DNA of 64,000 bases from Gammaproteobacteria bacterium. Its GTDB lineage: Bacteria > Gemmatimonadota > Gemmatimonadetes > Longimicrobiales > Gaopeijiaceae. A program made the position numbers and the translations under genes. The notes beneath the pieces are model-generated. The model saw nothing but the letters and a program-made list of their open reading frames with translations. It did not search any database and had not been told where the DNA came from. Positions 1-8,122 of the stretch are shown here, in pieces; the first letter of the stretch is position 1, and each line of letters opens with the position of its first letter. The stretch is from positions 102,437 through 166,436 of the forward strand of contig JAPPJO010000017.1 of assembly GCA_028820325.1 (NCBI GenBank), given 5' to 3'.

Positions 1-1101
1 GACTTCCTGGAAGAAGTTGCGCAGTTCGCCGGGCTCCACGGGCGAGAAGCTTCCGTTCACCGCCCTGAGCGCGGGATCCATGTAGTCGAAGATCGTCTCG
101 ACCTCCTCCTCTTCGAGGAACCGCATGTAGAGGTCGACGGACTCGTTCAGGCGCCGGTCGTATTCCTCCGTGGAGGCGATGCGCTCGAGTTCGGGCAGAG
201 CGCGGTTGCGGTTCTCCTCCAGCCGCATGGAGGAATGCGAGCGCGCCAGCTCGCGGCGCATGAGGGTCACCTGCTCCTCCCACGAATACGGGACCAGGTG
301 GACGTTCTGCATGTACCAAGTGTAGTTGTCGGCCCCGACCCCGGACGGCCCGGTGCGGGAGGAGGCACCCTCCTCCAACCAGACGCTGAAGTCCTCGGAG
401 GCGGCGCGCGCGTCGGCGATGGCCTGGTCGAGATCGGCGCTGGTGCCGGCGACCTGCTGAGCGTAGGTGTCGAGGTCACGGGCCTGACCGGCGAAGTCGC
501 GGATGCCGGCCAGCCAGAGATCGCGGGCGTTGGAGTCGGCGAGGTTCACGCGAGCCTGTTCCAGCAGCGCCGGGATGGCGCCGATGCGGGCCGTGAGTTC
601 CGCCGCATCCGCGTCCGACAGCGGATAGTCGTAGGTCCAGGTATCGACCCAGCCGTGGATCACGGCGCCTTCATGGGCCGGGACGTCGCTCTCCGCCAGG
701 AACATGATCACATAGAAGGCCGGATCGCGCGCCCATGGCCGGCGCACACGGTGGTCGAAGTCGAGCCCGTTCATCTCCGCCCGCACCAGGTGCCAGTCGA
801 TCTGCTCGGCGACGGGCCAGCTCTCGGCGGCCAGGGCGTTCAGGCGCAGCTGCCACTGCGGGAGCTCGGCGTGCTGGCGCGCCATCGCCGCGGCGGAATA
901 GTCGGGGACGCCATCCACGAATTCGGGCATCTCGAAGGCTCGCCACTCCTCGAAGAGCTGCACCAGGTCGGCGTGGGATCCGGGGCCGGCGGCGATGGCG
1001 GAGTCCGTGGGATCCGCCGTACACCGCACGAAGAGGACTCCGACCACGATGAGCGCGATCCCGGCGATGAGGGGAGAGGGACGAAGCTTGCTGCGGGACA
1101 T
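1..1101 (-). CDS. DUF885-family exported protein (3' end outside window)
   Basis: The frame is open from an ATG at 1101 to the window edge, giving 367 codons without a stop; the C-terminus lies outside. A GGGAGG ribosome site sits 5 nt before the ATG. The N-terminus (MSRSKLRPSPLIAGIALIVV) is one hydrophobic segment, so the protein is probably exported or membrane-anchored. The segment with IPALLEQARVNL and the later LVPYSWEEQ resemble DUF885 proteins, a helical family with proposed metallo-carboxypeptidase relationship; the part that would hold a zinc motif is not visible. The start is 39 nt downstream of the stop of the dipeptidyl-peptidase gene on the same strand, so the two are probably co-transcribed. 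Family assignment is from memory of conserved segments. Confidence 0.6.
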   Translation of the reverse strand, partial: MSRSKLRPSPLIAGIALIVVGVLFVRCTADPTDSAIAAGPGSHADLVQLFEEWRAFEMPEFVDGVPDYSAAAMARQHAELPQWQLRLNALAAESWPVAEQIDWHLVRAEMNGLDFDHRVRRPWARDPAFYVIMFLAESDVPAHEGAVIHGWVDTWTYDYPLSDADAAELTARIGAIPALLEQARVNLADSNARDLWLAGIRDFAGQARDLDTYAQQVAGTSADLDQAIADARAASEDFSVWLEEGASSRTGPSGVGADNYTWYMQNVHLVPYSWEEQVTLMRRELARSHSSMRLEENRNRALPELERIASTEEYDRRLNESVDLYMRFLEEEEVETIFDYMDPALRAVNGSFSPVEPGELRNFFQEV

Positions 1102-1140
1102 GACGGCCTCCCGGATCTGTGGTCTTCTTCGATGCTTGAT

Positions 1141-3051
1141 TCAGTCGATGCCCAGCGCCCGCGCCAGCGCCCCGCGCCCTCCCACGACAGGCAGGTCGAG
1201 GGCGGTTCCCGCGAGGTCGACGGTGAGCCGGGTTCCGGGCTCGGGATGAAGGGTGAAGTCGGCGTCGCTGGAGAAGATCATGAGCCCGATCTGCTGCCCT
1301 GCGGGGATGATCTGGTCGTCTGGCTGAAGGTCGAAGGCGAGCTCGACGAACTCGCCCGGGACCAGCGGCGCGCTCTCGCGCAGCGAGGCCGCGTTCTGCG
1401 GGTCGGCCCATCCGCGCGTGATGAGGTTGCCGTTGATCGACGCGCCCTCGGTCCAGGGAAGCGACACCAGCCAGACCGAGAGGTTGGCGGCGGCGCGGTC
1501 GGCGGCGAGTCGGAGGGACACGCGGGAAAGGCCGGACAGGTGGACGTCGTCCGCGAGTGCGGGCGTCGCGAACAGCAACCGATGCTCCGAGGCCTCCGCC
1601 CCGGCCAGCTCTGCGCCGGAGAAACCCGCGTCGTCGGTGAGCGACTGCTCCCCGACATCGGAATCGGCCTCGAGCGAGAGCATGCCCCGCGCCCGTCCCT
1701 CGCCGGACGGGTGCAGGCGCACCGGCTCCGCGTCGGGATGGGGATAGGCCGGATAAGGGGTGGGGCTCAGGCGGTCGTCGGCCCCGCGCACGATCCAGGC
1801 GCCCGGATCGTTCTCCACGCCGTTCTCGATCCCGTACAGATACCGGGAAAACCAGCGGTTCATGAGGCTGAGCGGCGGCTCGCCCCCGTGGCCCCCCTGG
1901 TGGTAGTACACCTGCACCGGCACGCCGCGGTCGCGCAGCGCGGCCACGATGCGGTAGCTGTGCTCGGGCATCACGTTCCAGTCGTTGAAGCCGTGCGCCA
2001 TGAGCGTCGCGGCGCGCACGCCATCGATGTGGTTGAGGTAGTCGCGGCCGGCCCAGAAGTCGTTGTAGTCGCCCGAGGCGCGGTCGAAGCGCGCCTGCAT
2101 GAGTTCGGTGCGGACGGTGCGGTTGCAGTAGTCGCGGTTCTCCATCGGGCCGCTGTTGATGAAGTCGTAGAGGACATCGATGTCCTCGCCGGGGTAGCCG
2201 CCCGGCGAGCGCACCAGACCATGCGACCGGTAGTAGTGGTAGTACGACGTGTTGGGAGCCACAGGGATGATCGCCTCCAGCCCCTCCACCCCCGTGGTGG
2301 CTGCGGCCAGCGGCAGGGTGCCGTTGTAGGAGGTCCCGATCATGCCCACGCTGCCGGTGGACCAGTAGGCGCTCACCTCCTCCCCGCCGTCGGCCGCGGT
2401 GAAGCCGCGCGCACGCCCGTTCAACCAGTCGATCACCGCCCTGGGGGCGAGGGATTCGTTCTCGCCGCCCACGGTGGGGCAGCCCTGCGACTGGCCTGTC
2501 CCGGGGGACTGCGAGTGCACCACCGCGAAGCCACGCGGCACCCAGGTGGCGATGTGCGAGTTGGAGATGACCGGCTGCTCCTCGATGTGGTCCATCGAAG
2601 GCATCACCGTGCGCGGAGGGGGCGGCTCGCCTACCTCCTGCCGGATGTCCCAGAAGTAGTCGAAGTTGAGGCCGCCGGTGCCGGAATAGTACGGGCTGGT
2701 CTCGTAGATCACGGCGACCTCGAGCCCGGTTTCGGTCGCGGCGGGGCGCGTCACGTCCACGTGCACGCGGTCGGGAGCGCCGTCGCCGTCGGAATCGAAG
2801 TCGGTCTCGACCCAGAGTTCGTGGCGCACCCAGGTGGCTGAATCCCCGAACTCGGGGACGACCTGCGCTTCTCCGTCCTCGAACACGGGCCGGGGGCCGT
2901 CGTAGCAGGCCGCGGGGGCGAGCAGCGGCAGGGCGGCGAAGAGTGCGCATGCCCGCGCGAGGGAGAGGAAGCGCGGGGTGGTGTCGGAGCGAGTCGGCGT
3001 CCTGGCGAGACGGGGGCGGTTCGGACGGTACACGGGACGGATCTCGGTCAT
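1141..3051 (-). CDS. Xaa-Pro dipeptidyl-peptidase (S15 family)
   Basis: 636 residues, typical for the S15/CocE alpha/beta hydrolase family, which removes X-Pro dipeptides from peptide N-termini. The N-terminal segment around residues 28-50 is hydrophobic and ends at a Cys (LLAPAAC), so the enzyme is probably exported and possibly lipidated, although the lipobox is poor. Catalytic residues are recognisable: the nucleophile Ser in GTSYNG near residue 240, Asp in the HGFNDWN segment, and His in HQGGHGG. The C-terminal third matches the PepX C-terminal beta domain. No clear ribosome site precedes the ATG at 3051, so the start could be later, but the signal segment must be included. It is the upstream gene of a two-gene unit with the DUF885 protein. 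Confidence 0.85.
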   Translation of the reverse strand: MTEIRPVYRPNRPRLARTPTRSDTTPRFLSLARACALFAALPLLAPAACYDGPRPVFEDGEAQVVPEFGDSATWVRHELWVETDFDSDGDGAPDRVHVDVTRPAATETGLEVAVIYETSPYYSGTGGLNFDYFWDIRQEVGEPPPPRTVMPSMDHIEEQPVISNSHIATWVPRGFAVVHSQSPGTGQSQGCPTVGGENESLAPRAVIDWLNGRARGFTAADGGEEVSAYWSTGSVGMIGTSYNGTLPLAAATTGVEGLEAIIPVAPNTSYYHYYRSHGLVRSPGGYPGEDIDVLYDFINSGPMENRDYCNRTVRTELMQARFDRASGDYNDFWAGRDYLNHIDGVRAATLMAHGFNDWNVMPEHSYRIVAALRDRGVPVQVYYHQGGHGGEPPLSLMNRWFSRYLYGIENGVENDPGAWIVRGADDRLSPTPYPAYPHPDAEPVRLHPSGEGRARGMLSLEADSDVGEQSLTDDAGFSGAELAGAEASEHRLLFATPALADDVHLSGLSRVSLRLAADRAAANLSVWLVSLPWTEGASINGNLITRGWADPQNAASLRESAPLVPGEFVELAFDLQPDDQIIPAGQQIGLMIFSSDADFTLHPEPGTRLTVDLAGTALDLPVVGGRGALARALGID

Positions 3052-3283
3052 GGGCTCAGGTCACCGGGTCGTTGCGACGGTCGGGCCGGCGGGCCCCGGA
3101 CGTGGAGCGAGCAACGTAATCGATCGACCGGAGAATGGCACCAAATGGAGGGTTGCTGCAGAGCCGGCGATGGGCCGCCCGCCTTGCTACTCCAGCACGC
3201 TCAACACCTCGTCCCTGCGCGTCGCGGTAGAACTTCATATCAGCTTCGTCCGCACAGTTGGGCGGCGAAGAGCGCGTCCGGTC

Positions 3284-3478
3284 TTAGCTTTCTGGCGGAC
3301 GGGGCACTTGGAGGTCTTTGCAGATCTTTCGCGCGAGGTCCCGGTTGATCTCGTTGTGCCGGGGAATCGTCGAAACCTTCTTGGCCATCCGGTTGATGTA
3401 GAGGGTGTGGTTCCCGCCCTCCCGCAGGAAGGCGCACCCGTGTTCTGTCAGGTGCCGCAGCAGATCGCGGCGCTTCAC
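3284..3478 (-). CDS. hicA: HicA-type mRNA interferase toxin
   Basis: 64-residue basic protein. It shows the HicA fold signature: an N-terminal KRRDLLRHLTEHGC helix, then REGGNHTLYIN with the conserved catalytic His, and a C-terminal helix ending in ARKICKDL. HicA toxins cleave mRNA and tmRNA in a translation-independent way. It starts with GTG at 3478, overlapping the antitoxin stop by 4 nt (GTGA), so translation is coupled to hicB. Antitoxin-first order is one of the two known arrangements. Length and motif are both normal, so it appears intact. Confidence 0.85.
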   Translation of the reverse strand: MKRRDLLRHLTEHGCAFLREGGNHTLYINRMAKKVSTIPRHNEINRDLARKICKDLQVPRPPES

Positions 3479-3696
3479 GCCGTGACGGTGATCGGCTCTC
3501 TGATGACCGCATCCCCGCCGGCGTCCTCGCGGGCCAGGGTCCGGTTGGCTTCGACCACCAGCGCGACGGCTTCCCGAAGGTTCGCTCGAGCTTCCTCAAG
3601 GGAGGCGCCCTGGGTGTTGGCACCGGGGAATTCTTCGATGAAGGCGATGTAGCCCTCGGGAACTTTCCGGAACACCGCCGTGCATTTCAGGTCCAC
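3475..3696 (-). CDS. hicB: HicB-family antitoxin
   Basis: 73 residues from a GTG start at 3696. The open frame extends upstream to 3855, but AAGGAGG lies 5 nt before this GTG and the HicB homology (LKCTAVFRKVPEGYIAFIEEFPGANTQG, then a SLEEARANLREAVALVVEANR helix) begins right there. This is the compact UPF0150/HicB partial RNase-H fold that binds and masks HicA. The usual C-terminal DNA-binding domain is not present; the protein ends soon after the helix, so autoregulation might need other partners. Its stop overlaps the hicA start. Confidence 0.82.
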   Translation of the reverse strand: MDLKCTAVFRKVPEGYIAFIEEFPGANTQGASLEEARANLREAVALVVEANRTLAREDAGGDAVIREPITVTA

Positions 3697-3872
3697 AACT
3701 GCCTCCTTGCGATTGGAGTTGCCGCTCTGGCCCAACGCCACCTCCACGAGTTGGAGGGTCGATACCGATTCCGGACATGTCCGAGCGGGATCGCCCGCTG
3801 CCCGGTCCGGGAGAAATATACAACTCCGGACTCGCGACGGCGCGCACCGGATCATCAGCTTGAGGAGGCCAA

Positions 3873-4028
3873 ATGAACGAGAACGAGCGCTCTACCGCCC
3901 GAGGTCTCGACCCTGACACCGCGCCCGACCTATCGAGGAACGGCTGGCCGGAGAAGTTCGCCAAGGCGCCCGTCCGTCGAGGGCGTCCGCGGAACGCGCG
4001 TCCGAGAGTATCGACCACTCCTGGCTAA
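3873..4028 (+). pseudogene. Truncated BrnA-like antitoxin remnant
   Basis: 51-codon frame with a strong ribosome site (GAGGAGG, 4 nt spacer). The product begins MNENERSTARGLDPDTAPDL and contains NGWPEKF and VRRGRPRNARPRVSTT, resembling the N-terminal half of BrnA-type antitoxins, which normally continue from the RGRP segment into a ribbon-helix-helix DNA-binding domain. Here the frame stops immediately after VSTTPG, so the DNA-binding half is missing, and no toxin partner is found beside it. It lies divergent to hicBA. It may be a decayed toxin-antitoxin gene; a genuine small peptide gene is the alternative. Confidence 0.35.
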
Positions 4029-4119
4029 TCTTCCGAAGCCCTCCTCTACACGATCTCCATTGCCTGCGAGGTAGCCTCACGCCTCGTAGGAGCCTCTGAC
4101 CCCGAAGACTCAGCGGAAG

Positions 4120-4192
4120 TGGAGCCAGCCGGAATCGAACCGGCGACCTCCTGCGTGCAAAGCAGGCGCTCTCCCGACTGAGCTATGGCCCC
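4120..4192 (-). tRNA. tRNA-Ala (anticodon UGC)
   Basis: Read on the minus strand, the 73-nt sequence folds as a full cloverleaf: a 7-bp acceptor stem (GGGGCCA with TGGCTCC, one G-U pair), D-loop AGCTCAGTCGGGAGAGC, anticodon stem CCTGC/GCAGG enclosing TTTGCAC with anticodon TGC, and T-arm with GGTTCGATTCC. The discriminator is A, and CCA is not encoded. It decodes GCA and other Ala codons by wobble. It is transcribed divergently from gmhB. Confidence 0.95.
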
Positions 4193-4296
4193 GAAGAGGC
4201 AGGAATGTAGGAGCGGGAGACCCGTCGTTCCAGTCTCGCGCGCGTTTCGCGCGCACCGCGACCAAGGCGGGGCTGCCCCCTCCTTCCCGGGCGCGA

Positions 4297-4302
4297 TATA
4301 CT
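4297..4302 (+). promoter_or_regulatory. -10 element for gmhB, possible leaderless start
   Basis: TATACT (5 of 6 to the sigma-70 consensus) ends 8 nt before the gmhB ATG. Transcription would begin almost exactly at the start codon, giving a leaderless mRNA. No clear -35 hexamer is present 16-18 nt upstream, and no ribosome site precedes the ATG, which agrees with leaderless initiation. Confidence 0.35.
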
Positions 4303-4310
4303 GTCGCATC

Positions 4311-4907
4311 ATGTCCGCCGCTCGCACATGCCTTCAGGGAGCCGTCTTCCTCGACCTGTATGGCACGGTCGCGCGCGAGGTGGGCTACATCAATCATCCC
4401 GACCGCTTCCGCCTGCACGACTTTTCGGGGGAGGCCATCCGCCTGCTCAACCGGGCCGGCTACCGGGTGTTCGTGGCCACCAACCAGTCGGGGATCGCGC
4501 GCGGGTATTTCACCGAGGAGGTGCTGAACGAGGTGCACCGCCGCCTGGTCGACGCCCTGGCGCGCGAGGGGGCCCGCGTGGAAGCGGTGTACCACTGTCC
4601 GCATCTCCCTCCCGAGGGACGGCCGGCCGTGTGCGACTGCCGCAAGCCCCTTCCGGGGATGTTGCACCGGGCGGCGTGCGAGCACGGGGTGGACCTGACT
4701 GCTTCCTGGATGGCCGGCGACATGATCACGGATGTGGAGACGGGGCATGCTGCCGGAGCGCGCGGAATTCTGCTGCGCACCGGCTACGGGCGCGGCCAGA
4801 TCGAATACCTGCGCCACCGCTGGCGCGTCGAGCCCGACCTGATCTGCGACGACCTGCTCGCGGCCGCGCGCGCGATCGTGGCCGCACTTCCACAACACCC
4901 GAGGTGA
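4311..4907 (+). CDS. gmhB: GmhB-like heptose-bisphosphate phosphatase (HAD, HisB-type)
   Basis: 198 residues from ATG 4311; the open frame runs further upstream into the tRNA, which is not coding. GmhB removes the 7-phosphate from D-glycero-manno-heptose 1,7-bisphosphate in ADP-heptose synthesis for lipopolysaccharide core. HAD motif I is FLDLYGT (Asp15), motif II is ATNQSGIARG, and motif IV is MAGDMITDVETG. The zinc loop CPHLPPEGRPAVCDCRKP has the Cys-x-His...Cys-x-Cys pattern characteristic of GmhB. Motif I is odd: the second Asp of DxDGT is Tyr17. The next gene, 7 nt downstream, is the heptose-phosphate kinase, which supports the pathway assignment. Confidence 0.8.
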   Translation: MSAARTCLQGAVFLDLYGTVAREVGYINHPDRFRLHDFSGEAIRLLNRAGYRVFVATNQSGIARGYFTEEVLNEVHRRLVDALAREGARVEAVYHCPHLPPEGRPAVCDCRKPLPGMLHRAACEHGVDLTASWMAGDMITDVETGHAAGARGILLRTGYGRGQIEYLRHRWRVEPDLICDDLLAAARAIVAALPQHPR

Positions 4908-4914
4908 CGAGGAC

Positions 4915-5940
4915 ATGGACCCCGACGACCGGTTGAAGCGCGCGCGCGACGTGGCCCTCAGGAGCGTCGACGCACTTGCCGGCCGCCGAATCCTGGTGGC
5001 GGGCGACTTTCTACTCGACCGGTATCTCGTCGGACAGGCGACACGCCTCTCCCGCGAGGCTCCCGTCGTCATCATCGAGCACGAGAGCGACGATACGAGC
5101 CTCGGAGGGGCGGGAAACGCCGCCCGCAATGTGCACGCCCTGGGCGGGGAGCCGATTCCGCTGGGATTGGTCGGACGCGACCGGGAGGGAGACAGGGTGG
5201 TCGAGCTGTTCCGGGCGGCGGGCATCGATACGCGCGGGATGCTGCGCGACCCGGAGCGCCGCACCGTCACCAAGACCCGGATCCTCGCGGGAGCCGCCAA
5301 TACCGTCAGGCAGCAGGTATTGCGGATCGACCGGGGCGGGGAGTACGGCGCGAGCCGGATCGACGACCTTGTCAGGCGGGCTCGCGCGCTTGTCTCCGAT
5401 GTCGACGCGGTACTGCTCTCGGACTACGGCTACGCGACGCTTGCGCCAGCAGTGCGTTCCTGCCTGATCCAGGCGGCGCGCAACAGGAACATTCCGTCGT
5501 GCGCTGACTCTCGCTATCAGCTGTCCGAGTTCCAGGGCGTGACCGTGGCCACCCCCAACGAAGAGGAGTTGGCGGGGGTCCTCGGCCGCGTCCTTCGCAG
5601 CGACGCCGATGTCACAGCGGCCGGAAGAGAGCTCCTGCGCCGCCTGAACGCGCGCGCCATGGTGGTCACGCGCGGAAGCCGGGGGATGAGCGTCTTCGAG
5701 CGCGCCGGGCATTGTCGGAACATCCCGCCTGCCCGCAGGGGAGAGGTCGCGGATGTGACCGGGGCCGGCGACACGGTTGCAAGCGCGCTGGCGCTCGGGC
5801 TCGCGGCCGGCGCGGACGTCCTGGGCGCTGCCGTGCTGGCGAACGCGGCCGCTTCGGTGGTCGTCGGGCGCCGGGGAGCCGCCACTGCGGCGCCCGGGGA
5901 GGTGGCCCGCGCGCTCGAGGCCTGGAGGAAACTCGTCTGA
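4915..5940 (+). CDS. hldE: D-glycero-beta-D-manno-heptose-7-phosphate kinase (HldE domain I / RfaE1)
   Basis: 341-residue PfkB-family kinase corresponding to the kinase half of HldE. It phosphorylates heptose 7-phosphate at C1. Signature segments: ILVAGDFLLDRYLVGQATRLSREAPV, the GGAGNAARNVHALGG substrate/anion region, and the C-terminal VTGAGDTV with the catalytic Asp. The adenylyltransferase domain (HldE domain II) is not fused and is absent from the visible neighbourhood, so the second activity must come from a separate gene. It follows gmhB by 7 nt and is followed by a palindromic hairpin, so gmhB-hldE looks like a closed two-gene operon. Confidence 0.87.
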   Translation: MDPDDRLKRARDVALRSVDALAGRRILVAGDFLLDRYLVGQATRLSREAPVVIIEHESDDTSLGGAGNAARNVHALGGEPIPLGLVGRDREGDRVVELFRAAGIDTRGMLRDPERRTVTKTRILAGAANTVRQQVLRIDRGGEYGASRIDDLVRRARALVSDVDAVLLSDYGYATLAPAVRSCLIQAARNRNIPSCADSRYQLSEFQGVTVATPNEEELAGVLGRVLRSDADVTAAGRELLRRLNARAMVVTRGSRGMSVFERAGHCRNIPPARRGEVADVTGAGDTVASALALGLAAGADVLGAAVLANAAASVVVGRRGAATAAPGEVARALEAWRKLV

Positions 5941-5942
5941 GT

Positions 5943-5967
5943 GGACTTAGTCGATAAGACTAAGTCC
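5943..5967. terminator. Bidirectional hairpin between convergent genes
   Basis: A perfect 10-bp stem, GGACTTAGTC and GACTAAGTCC, closes a GATAA loop two nt after the hldE stop. It lies between the convergent hldE (plus) and lipoprotein (minus) genes. It lacks a following U-run, so it may act as an RNA 3'-end stabiliser or factor-assisted terminator. A related hairpin is found at 43,874-43,893 between another convergent pair. Confidence 0.6.
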
Positions 5968-6026
5968 AGACAGGTGCGCGAGGGAGTGCGCGAAGCCGGT
6001 CGCGGGTTCCCCGGCACGGGCCATCC

Positions 6027-6443
6027 TCAGGGCACGATCACGACGACGAGCGCCTCCCAAAGGGGCGTACGCGGAGACTCGACGACGGCATCCAGGTGGT
6101 CCACGTGCCATCGGAAGCCGCAGGGGAAGGACGACCCTTCAACGGGGTCGATCTTCATGTACTCGGCTTCCTGGGTTTCCCGTACAAAGCAGCCGATCCA
6201 TAGCCAGGGAACACGGTCCATCTCTCCGGCCTCTGGAGGAAGATGCCCCACGCCGATCCCCGTCCGGGTCAGCTGCCCCTTGAAGCCGTAGCGGAAGCCG
6301 AAGAAATCCGCAGGGCCGTCGTATCCTTCCGGGGGAACGGCGGGCTCGAGCTGCCCGGGGACCTCCGCTATCTCCTGGGGACCGGCAGAGTCCTCGCCGC
6401 AGGCGGCGGCCAGGATCAGGACGATCGTCCAGGCATTCCTCAC
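6027..6443 (-). CDS. Small lipoprotein of unknown function
   Basis: 138 residues from GTG 6443. The N-terminus MRNAWTIVLILAAACGEDS is a short lipoprotein signal with a lipobox-like AAAC. The mature part is acidic and contains two later Cys residues (IGCFV and FPCGF) that may form a disulfide. I do not recognise a domain. The start overlaps the amidase stop by 4 nt (GTGA), so it is the last gene of the proline dehydrogenase-amidase operon and is translationally coupled. Its function may relate to that pair, but nothing in the sequence shows how. Confidence 0.7.
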   Translation of the reverse strand: MRNAWTIVLILAAACGEDSAGPQEIAEVPGQLEPAVPPEGYDGPADFFGFRYGFKGQLTRTGIGVGHLPPEAGEMDRVPWLWIGCFVRETQEAEYMKIDPVEGSSFPCGFRWHVDHLDAVVESPRTPLWEALVVVIVP

Positions 6444-8122
6444 ACCTCCACCGCCCGCGCCGCGCGCGAAAGTTCAGCCTCGCCCCAAGGCTTCGCCACG
6501 AGCTGCACCGCGAGCGGCAGTCCTTGCTCACCGTCACCGCAGGGTACGCTGATCGCGGGCCAGCCGAGCGCGTTGAACAGATTCGTGAGGTCCGTCGAGG
6601 CGGGCATATCCAAAGGTGGGGCCACGCCGGGCTGGCAGGGCAAGCTCAGCAGGTCCACGTGGCGGCACGCGGCATCCCAGCGCATGCGGATCCAGTGCCT
6701 GAGCCGCTGCGCCCCGAGGAAGTCCTGGGCCGAGAAGGTGAAGGCGGCCACCAGGCGGCCACGGCAGAACTCGCCGTAGTCGTCGTAGTGGGCCCTGAGC
6801 AGCGGCGCGTGATGCGCGGCGGCTTCGACGCCCAGCGTAAGCACGGCAACCTGGCGGAGCATGTGGATCTCGTCGAGGTCAACCTCCACCAGCGTTGCGC
6901 CCGCCTGCTCCAGCGCACGGTTGGCGCGCGCCCACGAGCGCGCGGCGGCCTCCTGAAGGGGTGCGGCGAGGTGCAGGTCCGCGGGCACACCGACGCGGAC
7001 ACCGGGCAGGTCGGCATACAGGCGGCGCGAGCTTTGCGCCGGGTCGCCGGGCGAGCCCGCCACCGCGAAGGGAGGAGCCGGTCGGGTGCGGGGGTCGCGC
7101 GGGTCGGGTCCCGCGATGGCGGCCATCACGAGCGCGGCATCCTCCACGCTGCGCGCCAGCGGGCCCACGTGGTCGAGCGACCACGCCAGCGCCATGCAGC
7201 CGTGCAGGCTCGCGCGCCCGAAGGTGGGCTTGAGGCCCACCACCCCGCATAGCGCCGCCGGAATGCGGATCGAACCCCCCGTGTCCGTCCCCAGGGCGGC
7301 GTACACCATGCCGCGCGCCACCGCCGCCGCCGAGCCGCTGCTCGACCCACCCGCGTCGCGGGTGGGGTCGCGGGGATTGGGAGTGGGCCCGTAGTGCGGA
7401 TTGGTCGAGCCCGGCCAGTACGCGAACTCCGACAGCCGGGTCTTGCCCACGATCACCGCCCCCGCCGCGCGCAGCCGCTCTACCGCCGCCGCGTCGTGGT
7501 CGGTGACGTGATCGGCGAAGACCTTCGACCCTGACGTGGTGGCCGTGTCCTTCATTGCCAGGAGATCCTTGACCGCGACCGGAATCCCGTGCAGCGGGCC
7601 GCGCCACGCCCCGCGCCGCACCTCCTCCTCCGCGAGACGCGCCGTCGCCAGCGCCTCATCCGCCAGCACCAACTGGAAGGCGTTCGCCCGGCCGTCATCC
7701 TCTTCGATGCGGGTCAGCGCCTGCTCGGTGAGTTCCACCGGAGACACCGCGCCAGCGCGCACCAGCGGCGCCAGCTCGGCGATGGTCGAGGGCCAGGGCG
7801 CGGGCTCCGTTCGCGCGCGAGCAGCGGACGGGGGCGGGCCACCGGACGGGGACGGGCCAGCGGCCTGGGGCGGGCCAGCGGCCGCATCCGCGGCGTCCCT
7901 TCCTTCCCCGTGTGCCGCGGATCCGGCGAGCGACCATCCCGACAGAGAGTCCGGAATGCAATCGTCTCCCGCGGCCGCAAGCAAGGCACGAAAGACCACC
8001 GCCCGGTCCGGGATGCCCTCCGTCACGACCCGGTCGATGTCCTCTTCTCGGGCCGGAATCCCCGCCGCGCGCAGGTTCGCCCGCAGACCTTCGACGGCGA
8101 GATCCCTATCGCGTGAAGACAC
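6440..8122 (-). CDS. Amidase-signature family amidase
   Basis: 560 residues. The Ser-cisSer-Lys triad of the amidase signature family is visible: Lys in VAVKDLL, cis-Ser in DAGGSSSGSAAAV, and the nucleophile in GTDTGGSIRIP. These enzymes hydrolyse aliphatic or aryl amides, and some are GatA-like. Residues 1-75 form a helical acidic region, and about 75-110 is a low-complexity Pro/Ala/Ser linker, an N-terminal extension not needed for catalysis. The absence of GatB/GatC genes argues for a stand-alone hydrolase rather than the transamidase. It starts with GTG at 8122, overlapping the proline dehydrogenase stop by 17 nt, and overlaps the lipoprotein gene by 4 nt. Confidence 0.85.
   Translation of the reverse strand: MSSRDRDLAVEGLRANLRAAGIPAREEDIDRVVTEGIPDRAVVFRALLAAAGDDCIPDSLSGWSLAGSAAHGEGRDAADAAAGPPQAAGPSPSGGPPPSAARARTEPAPWPSTIAELAPLVRAGAVSPVELTEQALTRIEEDDGRANAFQLVLADEALATARLAEEEVRRGAWRGPLHGIPVAVKDLLAMKDTATTSGSKVFADHVTDHDAAAVERLRAAGAVIVGKTRLSEFAYWPGSTNPHYGPTPNPRDPTRDAGGSSSGSAAAVARGMVYAALGTDTGGSIRIPAALCGVVGLKPTFGRASLHGCMALAWSLDHVGPLARSVEDAALVMAAIAGPDPRDPRTRPAPPFAVAGSPGDPAQSSRRLYADLPGVRVGVPADLHLAAPLQEAAARSWARANRALEQAGATLVEVDLDEIHMLRQVAVLTLGVEAAAHHAPLLRAHYDDYGEFCRGRLVAAFTFSAQDFLGAQRLRHWIRMRWDAACRHVDLLSLPCQPGVAPPLDMPASTDLTNLFNALGWPAISVPCGDGEQGLPLAVQLVAKPWGEAELSRAARAVEV

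Noticed and set aside
235..2841. 868-codon open frame on the plus strand
   Set aside because: It lies antisense to the DUF885 and PepX genes, and its protein has no family motif and a composition typical of antisense frames in GC-rich DNA.
5943..5967. GGACT hairpins as ends of an insertion sequence
   Set aside because: The two copies differ in arm length and loop, no transposase lies between or beside them, and both sit right after stop codons of convergent genes.
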